Made by a program: the position numbers and the translations under genes. A model generated the notes under the pieces. The model was not told the DNA's origin. It searched no databases and saw only the letters and a program-made list of their open reading frames with translations. Shown here piece by piece: positions 10,719 to 22,387 of a stretch of DNA of 64,000 nt. The stretch is taken from the NCBI RefSeq assembly GCF_030253575.1, contig NC_080569.1, forward strand, positions 7,048,001 through 7,112,000. The letters are read 5' to 3'. The first letter of the stretch is position 1, and each line of letters opens with the position of its first letter. The DNA comes from Rhododendron vialii (lineage: Eukaryota; Streptophyta; Magnoliopsida; Ericales; Ericaceae).

Positions 10719-13700
10719 TCAGGTGACATTCTCATTGTGGCTACTATCGTTTAGTTCCTGGAAGAAGGTTTTTGAAGCCTCGTAGGTAGACCAGCAAATT
10801 GCAGCTGCAGGAGCATGGAAGAGCATCCTTGGCATCCATCCCCTCATTAGCCCTCTGTATCCATCTTTTTCAACAATAGTTCGAAAAACATCCTTAATCG
10901 AACCATTTACAAATCTGTCACATCCACAAACACCCTGCACAGCCAATGATTTCACAAGTTCAAAAAATTGTTGCATGACAGTACCAGTATTGCATGATAA
11001 CTTGTGTCCAAAATTAGTCACAGGACACTACTGGTGCCAAAAATGTCCAAAAATGGTTAAACATGTGTAGGTTGATGGGCAGTTGAGGACAGAGAGATTG
11101 TATTACATGATCACATATTGCCTATTGGAAACAAGAAAAAAATAAAGGAGCGCAAATATTTTGGTTTCTTCTTTGTATATATAAAAAGACTATGTGGTCC
11201 TTCACTTAGCCTGTGTCAACATAGAACATTTGCAGAATTAGACAATAATTTCCAGAAATGAGTACAATTTTACTTAGTTTCGTAACATGAAAGATGACAT
11301 GGGAATCTCATACGTACAATCGTTCAGCCTTGTAGAATCAAGTTGACAGTTATATTAGTGTCCCACATTGTGTTAGTTTTAGGTTACGATACCAAGATCC
11401 AGTCAATATATGCCAACAAATATGTCAAGTGGCTTTAGGAGAGTAGGGTCCCTCCTTATATGCTCCATCCATTCACAGAGGGTTTCCGTATCCGTCTGAG
11501 GAGAATGAGAATCGGGAGGTTCAGCCTTATGCTGATGAAAAACTTAGAATCCCTTTGTCCACAAGCTAGTTAAATACACGTGCAACCGATCCATCTGCAC
11601 GACAGTGCTCATCTACCGCTGTCAGTCTTTACCTTTTCTTTTCTTTTTTGAAAAGGTAAGTCCATATTCTGAGGACGTGAACTGAAATGTGGGACCATGA
11701 ATCTTCTTTTAGGTCAAATTGAAAATTTTGGTCAGCCATTTATTGATATTGTAAGTCTAGAATGTTTTTGGCCATGGATGAAACTTATCTTTAACTTGGG
11801 GGTTCTAGTTCGAACAAAATTATAAGGATAGCAACCTACAATATTGAAGTGACTCTTCTGTTGTTTCTCTTCAGTGAGTTCAGTTTACAAGGATTTTAAA
11901 TATTGGTTGTGAGTTGTGACATTTAGCTCAAACCCTGGAGGGTGAGACTTTTCTTTGTTCCCTTCTGAATAGTTAAATCCAAATGCTCTTAGATAGCTGC
12001 AATCTAGAGTTCACAATACCATGGTCTCTGAAAATCAAGCAACCAATGCACTTTTTGGCAACCAAGCAAATAACAACTCTTAAACATTAGGAATAAAGAG
12101 AACAAAATAAAAATCCAGGAACCTACTCTTTTTCCCTTTTCTTGAAACATACAAAAACAACCTTTCTTAAGCCTAAACCGACACCACCACTTAAGCTTGC
12201 CCCACTTTTTTTTAAATCTCTCAGTCCAACACTCCAACTGCCATGGGAAATCGAAAATCTATTACTTACACAAGTGCTTCAACTTATAGAAGTGTTTTGT
12301 AAAGGCAATCTATGTTACATGGACTCGAATGTGGGTAGCAGATGCGGATGTATCTAAGGGTCAGACAGGCGTCAAACCTAAGAATTGAAAATGCATAATA
12401 TGGTTCCAAATTAATTTGGACACGGGTATAGAGGCACACAAAACAACTACTTCAGTTATATATTATTCCGTCAAAATATGAGCTAAGAAGTTCACCAAGA
12501 ACTGTTTTTGTTCAAAATTTGTTGAACAAAAAAGTTGCATAAACCAATCAAGGCCCCAATCCCCAAACTCTTCAATGAGTTGTCAACCCATTAGCCCTTA
12601 TTAGACTTTCTTTATTTGACTCCAGCCCAACAATTATTCATGAAAATACTTAATGCATACCGTAACTGCTTAAGCCACACCCACACCTATGTAGCGGATC
12701 CATGTAACATAGTTGGCAAACAAGCCACAATAACTACCTTAGGGAGGGACGTTAGCACGCTAGGTATCAACCAAGCCAAAGCCAATAAAAGCCTGGGGAA
12801 AAACATTTGTGGATACGTGTTGACCAATGGCATTTAAGCCAGATTTTAAACTATTCATGTGGCATTGTATTTCCGTTATGACCCTCCTCAAGCATTAGCT
12901 ACATCGAAGAAAAAACATATGGAATCTTGCAGACTGGCATTTGGCAGCAAATATTGAAGATTAAGCAGTTTACAAGGCAGAGGCAGTTGTGTGGCCTAGT
13001 TGTAGTCTACAATTCACGCCACACCCATCATTATGTGGCATAAATGGGTAGGTGCAAGCAAGCTCTAGCAGTTGGTTGAAATTCTAACTAGCAAAGGCCG
13101 ACCACCGACTGGTGCACATATCCTTAACGTAGTTAAGGCATCGACTGCAAGGCGTTCAAAAAATGGCATTGCCAAGGTTCATATTACAAAGCTTGCAGAT
13201 TTTAGAGCCTTTGGGAACACTGTACTCCTTGTGTTGTCGACTAGAAGTAATTGATGGTTATGAAGTGTCCTCACCTTTCAATGTTCAGAGTTGGGTTCTC
13301 TATGCGCCTGTTCTCGCAAGTTTAAGAGCTTGTTTGTAGAGTTAGTTCCATCACAGGGTAAAGCCCCCAGTAAATATAAACATTTTAACCTTGACAACTA
13401 ATAAGTATGTGCCCACGCAAGAGATCAAATACGTGCATTAGCTGATCAGCATAAACTCGTATGTTTATGCACTCCTAGTATATTGTTGTACAGACATCAT
13501 CATATGATCCGTGCGCATACTTATGCATGTCTATGCATACGATAGAGCTTGAGTAAACTCAAACATGTATTGGGACTTAACTAACAAAAATTAAAACCGG
13601 GTTACATGTAATAGAACATAATCAATTGATTGGAGGACACAAAGCTTAAGTAGGAATTGGAAACATAAGCCATTCCACCAAACTTTGTGCACAACAAACA

Positions 13701-14596
13701 ATCATAACCTTAAACCATATCGCACACCAAGACTATATTGCACACCTAGACTGCATAATTTAGTCTATGTAGTGGCTAGCAACATCTACAATTCACCAAT
13801 CGAAAAACAAGTTCTTTACCTGACATTGAAGCTGAGTCTTCACCACATCAAGCGGCGTCGTGACAGCCGCTGCCAACGCCCCGGCCGCAGCCCCGGCCGT
13901 GGCATGAACCACCAACCGCTCGTCGCTCACGCTGTCCGGCGAAACCTCCATCAACCCTCTCTTCACCGCCTCGTACGTCGCAAAATGGACCGCGGTAAAC
14001 GGCGCGTTCATCAATACCGTGGTCCTATAAGAAGCGTAAAAAGCCCCAACCCCTTCTTCCCTCACCACTCTCCTGACGCAATCCGCCAGCCCCTTGTACG
14101 GCCCGCTCCCCAGCTGCAGCCTCTGCTTCACCACGTCCATCGGCGTGAACACGGCGTCGCTCGCCACCGTGGCGAACACCCCCGCGGCCGCGTGGGCCGC
14201 GGGGTTGTTAGGGTTCCCCTTGGAAAACGACTTCTTGCAGACCTCGTATACGGAGAAGTAGACGGCGTGGGCCGGGCCGGCGCCGAGGCCCATGGCGGAG
14301 ATGCCGCGGTAGAGGCCCGACGGGCCTTCGGTTTTAAGGATGGAGGTGAGGGCCTGGCGGAGGCCCACGGACTTGATGGGGCAGGCGCCTAGAGCTTGCA
14401 TGTGGGTCTTGATGGTGTCGACGGGGAACATGGCAACGTGTTCGACGGTGCCGGCGATGGAGCCGGCGACCATGAACTGCCAGAAGTGGAGGCCGTCGTG
14501 GGAGGGCGATACGGTGATTTCGGGGTGGAAATCGGGAGGCTGTGGGATCGGTAGGAGGTCGGGGTTTCGGAATTTGGGAGTGGCGTCGGAGGCCAT
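10719..14596 (-). CDS. MIT: Mitoferrin, mitochondrial iron carrier, 2 exons
   Basis: Mitochondrial carrier family (SLC25) protein of the mitoferrin type, which brings iron across the inner mitochondrial membrane for Fe-S cluster and haem formation. Exon 1 is 13820-14596 and exon 2 is 10719-10934, on the minus strand; together 330 residues, a normal size. Three carrier repeats each show the signature P-x-D-x-x-K: PVDTIKTH, PMDVVKQR and PLDVVKTQ. Exon 2 starts GVCGCDRF and includes RGWMPRMLFHAP and AAAICWSTYEA, as in plant mitoferrins (At2g30160, At1g07030 as I recall). The N-terminus is Pro-rich, with no long presequence. Exon 1 is much richer in GC than its surroundings, and long open frames on its other strand are by-products. 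The intron of about 2.9 kb shows no coding sequence. The 5' leader carries two telo-boxes. Confidence 0.95.
10935..13819. other. Large mitoferrin intron
   Basis: GT-AG intron of about 2,885 bp (minus-strand donor GTAAAG, acceptor TGTGCAG). It is AT-rich. A TATGTTACATGGACTCG fragment at about 12308-12365 belongs to the dispersed repeat also seen at 2.7 and 27.4 kb. No coding exon or clear transposon ends were seen. Confidence 0.6.
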
Positions 14597-14599
14597 GGG

Positions 14600-14660
14600 T
14601 GTGAGGGGTTTGAGATTTGGGAATTAGGGTTTGAGATTCGGGAATTAGGGTTTTGAGAGG
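14600..14660 (-). promoter_or_regulatory. Telo-boxes in the mitoferrin 5' leader
   Basis: On the minus strand a 22-bp unit is repeated in tandem just upstream of the start codon, giving two AAACCCTAA telo-boxes (about 14625-14633 and 14645-14653). Telo-boxes near start sites are known from plant housekeeping genes. A regulatory role here is inference. Confidence 0.45.
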
Positions 14661-14921
14661 GTGCTTGTGCTTGTAGATGGGTTGTTTCCATACAAGGTTT
14701 TACCAGTAGCTTTCTAGGGGAGGGGCATGAGGATTGATGTGTTTTCCATAGTAGTAGTAATCTAGTTTGACCCGAAAGAAAGAAGGGATGGAAACAAATG
14801 TAGCTTGATGGAAGGGGAAAGAATCTTCAAGATAGTAGGAGAGAGAGTAGATTTGTCTCTCTTGCAAAGGAAAAGAAAAGAGGGTTAGGGTTCCACGTTT
14901 TGAGGAGCTTGGTGTAAGAAC

Positions 14922-15407
14922 AATGCTACTTGCCTACTTGCACATATGTTTTTCAAATATATCTTGCACATACATTTTTGTGGGGTCCATATTGAGATCT
15001 TACAAAATTATTCGAACCGTTTATTTTTTTTAAATATTTTTTGAAAGGTTTCTGTAAAAAATCAGTTCCAACGGATATCGATAAGGACTTTTTTAGAATT
15101 CGTAGGGCAAAACAGAATGATTTGTCTTACAATTTCTGAGAAAGCCCTTACTGATATCCGTTTGAGCTGATTTTTTACAGGAACTCTTCAAAAAATATTA
15201 TGACCCCGATATGGGCCCCACCCTCCAACAAATATTTTTAAAAAGATGAGCGGTTCGGATCATTTTGTGGGACTCCAATATGGGCCCCACCCTCCAAAAA
15301 ATATTTTAAAAAAGATGAGCGGTTTGGATCATTTTGTGGGACTTCGATATGGGCCTCACAAAAAATGTATGTGCAAGATATGTGCAAAAACATGTGTGAG
15401 AATCATT
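14922..15407. mobile_element. Palindromic MITE with internal duplication
   Basis: Inverted termini begin AATGCTACTTGC on the left and AATGATTCTCAC on the right (minus strand), then continue through TTGCACATA and GTGGGGYCC-type sequence. The inner arms (AAAAATCAG.., GGATATCGATAAGG) are matched by the right half around 15150-15180. It has the same architecture and core as the element at 18528-18912. No coding capacity or clear target duplication. Confidence 0.65.
15209..15350. repeat. Two tandem copies of a unit of about 69 bp inside the MITE
   Basis: The stretch containing ATATGGGCCCCACCCTCC and GATGAGCGGTT.GGATCATTT occurs twice head to tail in the right arm of the surrounding MITE. The left arm has one copy, so the duplication followed formation of the element. 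Confidence 0.75.
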
Positions 15408-16590
15408 ACTGTTGATGTAATAAGAGAGCTTTGGTACTAAATATCAAAGCGAATCTGAACTATTTTTTCTCTTTCTCGGATATTTTCGGAAAAAAACTTT
15501 TGTCGTGCCCTAATATTGCTCATACTTTTTCTCTTTCTTTCTTAACCAAAGTACTACCCAACAACTCGTGAAAAAAAAAAAAAAAAAAGGTACCAAACAA
15601 CTAAGATAAATTTTTTTCGAGTTTTCCTTCTTTCCTTAATTTTCTGTTCTTTTCTTTTCTTTTGTTTGCCCTAAGTTGCAAAAAAAAATCCCAAAACTTC
15701 AGGGCTGCTTCATGATTTTCCCGTTGGGAGGTTTTTCGGTCACTAACACCCTCGTCAGGGTCGGCCGGTTGGTCTTGAGATTTTTGGGACACGAGGCGAG
15801 GTTTTAGAACGAGGTCTCTCCTTGTTTTGTATATATATACTACTTATTAGATAAGAAAAGTAAGATGGTTTCGTGGTGCAGTGGCAAACTTCTTATAGGC
15901 TTTTTTGGACCTTGATAAGTCGGTTTCTGGCATTGTCGATCTCGTATGCCTGCAATCGAGAACTTGACACCGATATGGTGCCGGTCAACACCCCTCCAAT
16001 GCCTAAGTCAGTGTGTTTGTGGAGAAAGTATGTAAAACTCTAGCAAATTATGATACTAGAGTTGTGTACATGTCCCGTTAGTGTCATCCAAATACTAATA
16101 ACTTCAAATTTGCAAAGATGTCAATGTCATCATCCAGATCTAAATCACGTGATATTCTCAAAGAGGTGGTTTTACCTTTTAATTTAGTTACCTTTCTCAC
16201 AGAGGCACATTTTCTTGTTTTTCTGTTTTTATTTTGAGTTCAACGTAAGGAATGTTCAGCGAATTTGAATGCACATTGACTAAATTAATCTTTTCAGCTT
16301 TGTCAAAAACCGGTCATCCATGCCAGAATCAAAATTACCCTTTGAGACTCTTCTTTTTTATATAGTATATATATATACACAATTTCAACTAAAACCCATG
16401 AAAGAGAACATCGTGAAATTAGTCTTTACAGAGACCTAATAAATAACTATCCAATTTAATTTGGGCTAGGCCCACTCCATGTCTTATGGGTTTTTCACAG
16501 CATGGACCCTTGGGAAACCGGTAGGATTATCCCGTGAGTGAGACCCATATTTGAGAAAATCTTTATTACAGAGGTTCCATAAATAAAAGT
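15408..16590. other. Intergenic AT-rich DNA with possible LTR-related fragment
   Basis: No gene is seen. At about 15868-16010 a run containing TGGTGCAGTGG and later CCTCCAATGCCTAAGTCAG resembles sequence often found in plant LTR regions. I treat it as a possible old LTR-element scrap with no definable ends. Confidence 0.25.
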
Positions 16591-16599
16591 TTATGGAGT

Positions 16600-17935
16600 T
16601 CAATCTCGATCGTCTAAAAGTGTTTTAGACGATCCGGTAAAAACAACCTATTGGCGTGAATTGATAATCTATTCTTTAATCTGTGTCGTCCAATACCAAA
16701 ACGGACGGCTGAAATCGTTCTGCTCTGTAAAGAGCCGCTTTACAACGCCTCCATGAATAAGTATATCTCCCCATATTAATCCACCTGCCCCAAAACCTAG
16801 AGATCAAATTTTGCAGATTAATTTTCCACAATTTGTTTTTAGAGATTTCCGAAAACTTCATTAATCATAACTGGAATATTACACAAGATTGAGAGCAGTA
16901 GCCCTTCTAATTACTAGGCTGCGATCCGCTACAACAATAGAAAAACAAATTAAGCAACCACGACAACAAGATGCTATGACCAGTACATGGATAGAAACAC
17001 CCTCAAACTACCGACCGACGTACCCGTAACCAACTTGTCCATCCAGCTGATAAATAAACCAAGCTATTCAAGTTCGAGTTCATTCGTTCGAGATCGGTTT
17101 CATTACATAAACAAACCAAACTTGAATATTTTGTGAAGCTTGTTAAGCTTTCAATTCAAGCTTGGACAAGCTCCTACTCAATTTTGTTCGGCTTGTGATG
17201 TAGTATAAAAATTCAAATAACTCAAGATCGTCTCGTGTTGGACTCGATTAAAACTCGTTCAAGATTAACTTGTTTCATTAACAAGATATTATGGGAATTT
17301 TGAATACGACTTGAACGTCGTACTGACTTGTTACGACGAGGAACTCTAGAAACCTGGCTGTATGTAGGTCTAAGTCTCTGACCGAGTAGAACCAGAAAGT
17401 CTACGCCCACCGCTTAATATTTGCTCGTCCTCCCACTCTTTCAATCTTACCGTCCAAAAGTATTTGCACGGTCTGGATTTTTAAAAATTCTTTGAGGGAA
17501 GAGTTAATGAAGAGCTTTTTTAAAATTCAGAACATTGATTGCTGAGACGGTTGGTGAGATGTTGAGCGGTGAAACAAAATAGTGGGCGTAGCACCGCTAG
17601 AGGAAAATCGAGACGCATAACTGAATATTATTGTGTCGGTGGTTAGCTTGCCTAAATTGATCTTAAACACTAGTCAACTACACAATCGAAATCTTGCCTT
17701 AATTTCCACAGACAGTCTACCCCACCATTCTGCTTTATCGCTGCTTCCACCGCTCTCAATTTCATCATCTAAAAGTGTTTTGGACGATTCAAATTTTAAA
17801 AGAAGGTATAACTCTTCCCTTCACTAGAAGAGTCCTTTTAAAATCCGGATCATTAATTGCCTAGACAAACGGTGAGATTGAATATTGTGGAGGGAGCACG
17901 CGGTGAAACAGATCGTAACGGTGGGATAGCACCGC
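16600..17935. repeat. Three diverged copies of an unclassified repeat
   Basis: Similar runs start at about 16600, 17436 and 17755. Each begins with TCAATCT or similar, then a TCGTCTAAAAGTGTTTT-like motif (ATCGTCTAAAAGTGTTTTAG at 16606 forms a small hairpin). Copies 2 and 3 also share GTGAAAC and TAGCACCGCT. Between them lies a CTCGAGCT-type fragment (about 17045-17200). Family unknown, no coding sequence. Confidence 0.4.
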
Positions 17936-18527
17936 TGTTTCCATACAATCGACAGTGTGGAAAGTGCCTTGTTTTTCAACGTGTAAAACCAATTACTCCA
18001 ATTCTTAACAGTGTTTTCACAAGAACATGGGAAAATGAGGAGAGAGAAGTAAAAGAAGCAGGCGGTTTTTCTTGCGTGGGGGAAGCGACCGTCTTCTGGG
18101 GCATATTCCCAACGTGGACTTTGAGGGGGTCGGTGACGTGCTAAGGGAGACGAATCGAAACCCCTCGTCACAACAAGGAGGGTTTATTTTCATGCCCCAA
18201 GAGCAATGCTCCTCGCTCTCGCAAAAGTGTGCGGGGACGTATACATTTTTACGAGAGGAAGGAGCATTGTTTTATTTTTCTGTCACAAGGCAAAACATCT
18301 CTCTATCTTGGCTGCTTGCCTTTTCCTTTAGATTTTGAGGGCTCGGGAGTTATAATGCTTCCAAGGCAGATGGATCAGTCCGAATGTCAGTTGCTTTCTA
18401 TATTTACATCCATCAACGGTGTATGCACTGGAAAGTTGTACTAATATTTAAAGATTTCCTGGAAAAGTTAGGGAAAAGAAATAGTGTTTGGTTTCTTAAA
18501 AAAGCCCCTAGTATCTGACGCTCTGGA

Positions 18528-18912
18528 AATGCTATACACACAACAAAAGTGTACAGATTTTGTGCACAGATTTTTTGTAGGGCCCATTACGGGTCCCACA
18601 CAAATAATTCGAGCCGTTCATTAAATGTAAAATATTTTTTCAAGAGCCTCCGTAAAAAATCAGCTCAATCCGATATCTATAAGTGTTTGATTCAATCATT
18701 TAACTTTCCATTATCCTGAGATTCGAATGAAAAGTTAAATGATTGAATCAAGCATCTATGAGTATCGGATTGAGCTGATTTTTCTAGAGGGGGGCTTTGA
18801 AAAAATGTTTTACATTTAATGAACGGCTCGGATTATTTGTGTGGGATCCGTAGTGGGCCCCACAAAAAATCTGTGCACAAAATCTGTGCACATCTGCTGT
18901 GTGTGTAGCATT
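18528..18912. mobile_element. Palindromic MITE
   Basis: A 385-bp inverted repeat with ends AATGCTATACACACA and, inverted, AATGCTACACACACA. The arms run through GTGCACAGATTTTTTGT and GGGCCC. Inner arms carry AAAAATCAGCTCAATCCGAT and its complement around a short loop. It is related in arms and core to the MITE at 14922-15407. No open reading frame of note and no clear target duplication. Confidence 0.75.
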
Positions 18913-18939
18913 GCTCCGCCCGGAGGGAGTTCCAGGCAG

Positions 18940-19215
18940 TGGTCATCTGGCCTAAAGGTAGTTGGAATTCGTGTAGGGGCTGTCGGATTGGTGATCAGAA
19001 GGGTCAGTCAAGGGTGGTTCCACATCGCTTGGTGAAATGGAAGTTGAGTACTATAAATAATAGATCGTCATCCTACCTTGTATAAGGTCTTTTAAATCCG
19101 TGAGGGCGTCAAAGACCATTGGAATTTTACAGTTAAGCATGTTCATCCTGAGATAATCCTGAGATGGGTGACCACATTGGAAAGTCTGATGGGGTTTATA
19201 TGTTTTCACAAACAA
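18940..19215 (+). mobile_element. Cassandra-like TRIM fossil (5S-bearing LTR fragment)
   Basis: Cassandra elements are non-coding terminal-repeat retrotransposons in miniature whose LTRs carry a 5S-rRNA-like segment. Here CCACATCGCTTGG is followed by CTATAAATAAT, then a segment (about 19128-19190) with AGTTAAGC and GAGATGGGTGACC, the two best-conserved internal promoter blocks of 5S rRNA, in the right order and spacing. A single LTR-like piece is seen; no second LTR or target duplication was recognised. It looks old. Confidence 0.6.
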
Positions 19216-19309
19216 GGGAAATAATTAAGTATTTATTTTGTTGAATTAAAGGTGATGTATTGTGTGAAAGAATGACATATCCTGTAAAGTGAGAAATAAG
19301 TACTTTTTA

Positions 19310-19534
19310 CCTCCATTCTAAAAAGTTGGACACTTTTTGGATAGTGTGTTATTTTCAATCGCATATATTGTTCAATATAAACATCAAAAAATATGCAAGC
19401 AATATGGATCTTGTTTGATAAATTTTATTAAACAAAGTTTTCAAAATCACATATAATTTTATAAATCGAAAGATATAAGCAATCTAAAATGGTGCAAAGC
19501 TTCAAAAGTGTCCAACTTTTTGAGACGGAGGAAG
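19310..19534. mobile_element. Stowaway-type MITE
   Basis: Flanked by TA on both sides (19308-19309 and 19535-19536). The left end CCTCCATTCTAAAAAGTTGG matches the right end inverted (CTTCCTCCGTCTCAAAAAG). CTCC(CT)CCGT termini with TA target duplications mark Stowaway elements mobilised by Tc1/mariner transposases. About 225 bp, AT-rich. Confidence 0.8.
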
Positions 19535-19536
19535 TA

Positions 19537-20409
19537 AAAATTAAGAATTTTAGCAAAATAGAACCTAATTTTTTTCATTCAACAAAGATAGTGATCAATC
19601 ATCCTATCACAAGCAGCCTTACCAATATTAGCAAATCGTTGAAATTTTACATCTTAAAAGCTTTTTTTTAAATATAAATATAGTTTGTTGGTGTTATTAG
19701 CTATATGTTTTTTTTAATTGTATATTAATTATGATTAATGTTATTGAAGTATAAACTAAATTTAGTATTTTGGCACAAGAAAGTTAAGTCCAAATAAATC
19801 TAATTGACAAAACTCAAAAGATATAAGATATTATTAAAGAAGATATTATTATCTAGTTTCTAGAAACTCTAAAATATGTAACTTTGAAAATTTTAGAATA
19901 TCCTTGTAAAATATCTAGAGTTTTTTGTGAGAATTAGTCACATGTGTAATTCTAGAATTACCTCTAAGTTTATCTTGAATGAAAATATCTTTATACTAGA
20001 ATCTCCCATGTGGCAGTATAGATAGGGATATGTTCTAGCCATTTTGTACTAAGCTAAACAAAGTTTGAGTTCAAATATAATAAAAATACTCTCCTCTCCC
20101 ACTCTTGTCTTTAGTATTCTCTAGTGTTTAAGATACATGACATGATACGTATCCTGATACAATCTATACAATTGGAAAAAAAAAATTATGAATCAATTCC
20201 TGGTTCCTCCCTTGAGAGAGAGAGAATGGGAGGTAGAATAAACTTGCTTGCAACTCTTCTAGCCACGCAGCCCTTTTGGCGACATAGCTCCTCCACCACC
20301 TTTGCTTTGCCGCCACAGCTCCACATCGCCACCGCAGTTTCACATCAAGACATCAAGTGCCTGTCCAAACCACTCGGTTGGTCTTCTCTCTTTCTCTCTC
20401 TCATAAACA

Positions 20410-20477
<68 letters not shown>

Positions 20478-21470
20478 CTCATCGTAACTTTTTTTTTTAC
20501 TATGGATGAACCGGCCAGTTGGTCGGTCTCTAGCTTGATCCCTCACTTGTTCTCTTTCTATCTACTTTGTCTGTTTTTTTTTTAGTTATATAGATAAAGG
20601 TCACAAGATCTTACGGTGAGAGAAAAGAAGGGTAAACTTGCCTCTCTCAAAATGGATTTGAAGTCGTACGAGGAGCAACTTAAAAAGGCAGCAAGGGAAC
20701 TTCAAGACATGAGAGATATCAAGGGGAGCGGGATTCCGGAGAGACCCGGATCCCCGTCTTGGAGGCGAAAAAAAAAACGAGGGCCGAGAATCTGAAAAAA
20801 GCAGAAGCAAAGGATGCCAAAATTGAGAAAAAGATAATAGAACATAAATGAAATTTCTTACTATGAAAATGTCGATGGGACCCATTGGAGTGGCTGGCCC
20901 GGTGGAATTGGGTAGGGGTGGGTGTTTGAGATGGCATTTGGTTTTGTTTTTCTAATCTAAGGTGGTTTGTAATTATCTTCCACATTTGGTTTGTAAGGGA
21001 TTAACCGAATAGAAATATTAATACCAAGTTTAGGACCGAATTGCATTGGCTAAATTCTATATTTTCTAATTTTCTTTATTTCAATCAAAATTATGTGTAA
21101 CGAAAAAGTTTCCATAGTAGTATTAATTTTTTATTGTTAAAAATATAAGTTGTCCAACTTCAATATATATTCATATATTCACATATCTTTGAATTTTTTA
21201 AGTACTTATTTTTTAAGAGAGTTAGGTTCCGTTTTGTTAATATTCTTATTTTTTAAGTACGTAATTTTCACTTTACTAGACAAGTCATTCTCTCACAAGA
21301 CATCATCTTTAATTCAAAAAATAGTTAAAATAGTTAGTGGAACACACCCTTAAAGAAAGTTATGCAAAAAATCAAAATAAAATATCTCAAACTCACACTT
21401 GTGTATAATACCGGCCTCTTGTTTTGAAGATCTTTTGGATTTAATGATTTGATTGCAATAATAACTAGAA
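19537..21470. other. Intergenic AT-rich DNA, possible LTR-like remnant and short unassigned frame
   Basis: About 19750-20170 has the texture of an LTR remnant (AT-rich, promoter-like, then TTGTCTTTAGTATTCTCTAG) but no ends could be set. A CT microsatellite follows. At 20652-20795 (+) a 47-codon frame starting MDLKSYEEQLKKAARELQ encodes a charged, helix-forming peptide that I do not recognise; it could be a gene scrap. No complete gene is seen. Confidence 0.3.
20410..20472. repeat. (CT)n microsatellite
   Basis: About 31 uninterrupted CT repeats. Long open frames on both strands across this stretch are low-complexity artefacts. Confidence 0.95.
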
Positions 21471-21472
21471 CT

Positions 21473-21690
21473 ACCTAGCTATTTTTGCCAAATCTTAGCA
21501 CGTACGAGAGACTTTTGGGCGAGGGGCAGAAAGAAAGAAAATTATTTTATAATTTGGGACTAAGAGTGTGTCTCTAGCCTTAACCCAAATTTTTACTCAA
21601 ATTTGACTAGGTATTTTTGCCAAATCTTGGCACGTGAGACTTTTGGGTGAGATTCAGTAAGAAAGAAAATTATTTTATACTTTGGTACTA
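21473..21690. repeat. Direct repeat flanking a MITE remnant
   Basis: A run of about 80 bp containing TTTTTGCCAAATCTTRGCACG and AGAAAGAAAATTATTTTATA occurs at about 21480-21565 and 21610-21690. Between the copies lies TAAGAGTGTGTCTCTAGCC, which resembles one end of the neighbouring PIF/Harbinger MITE. I infer a local duplication around an older insertion. Confidence 0.55.
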
Positions 21691-21691
21691 A

Positions 21692-22143
21692 GAGCATCTC
21701 CAGGTAAAATCTCATTTTGGGTCAGGCTCATTCTAATGGCAAAATAATCTCTTACCTAAATATATTATTTTTTTATGCTTTCAAGAGTGTTTTCCTCCAT
21801 TTTTGTTTTCCTCGGGTTTTTTTTTTCCAACATCTCCTATTTTATTTCCCTCCTATTTTTCCCTTTTTGCAAACAAATCTCCCTCTCAATTCTGTTTAAT
21901 GCTGCAATCACACATCTCCTATTTTATTTCCCTCCCATTTTTCCCACAGGAAAATTTTGCGAGATAATTTCTACTCCATGAGTTTGTTCCAAACTCATAG
22001 AATCCTCAAGAATTTTATACTCGTCCATTGATCAAATTGGAAATTCACGACTATACGTTAATTGAGAGAGAGAGAGATGAGAAGAGCAACATCAGCATCA
22101 ATTTATGGTTCTCTGCTCTCAGAATGACATGGAAAGAGTTGTT

Positions 22144-22179
<36 letters not shown>

Positions 22180-22387
22180 GCTGCATTTTTTTTTTTTTGC
22201 TCGGCAGAGCCGTCGGAATATTGGGGAGAAAAATAGAGAGAGACTTGGGTAGTCCCAAATTTGGGCAAAGAAATGGGTAAAACTCTAAATGGGGAAGGGT
22301 TTAGGTAAAAAATTGGAGAGGGTTTTTTGTGGGTTTGATCCAAATTTTAAATTTGAGTCTTACAATAAGTCAAGGCTGGAGATGCTC
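21692..22387. mobile_element. PIF/Harbinger-type MITE
   Basis: The ends GAGCATCTCCAG and CTGGAGATGCTC are perfect inverted repeats, flanked by TAA on both sides (21689-21691 and 22388-22390). TWA target duplications and GAGCATCTCC termini are typical of PIF/Harbinger non-autonomous elements. The 696-bp body contains a GA microsatellite at 22146-22178 and no transposase. Confidence 0.8.
22146..22178. repeat. (GA)n microsatellite
   Basis: About 16 GA repeats inside the PIF/Harbinger-type MITE. Confidence 0.9.

Noticed and set aside
13685-14392. 235-codon open frame on the plus strand
   Set aside because: It lies opposite mitoferrin exon 1, which is GC-rich and clearly coding; the Arg/His-rich translation is a mirror artefact.
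19118-19190. Possible 5S rRNA gene
   Set aside because: Only the internal blocks are present and the ends do not match; it lies within LTR-like sequence, so a Cassandra-type fossil fits better.
20124-20585. 153-codon open frame
   Set aside because: Half of it is a (Leu-Ser)n read-through of a CT microsatellite; no domain.
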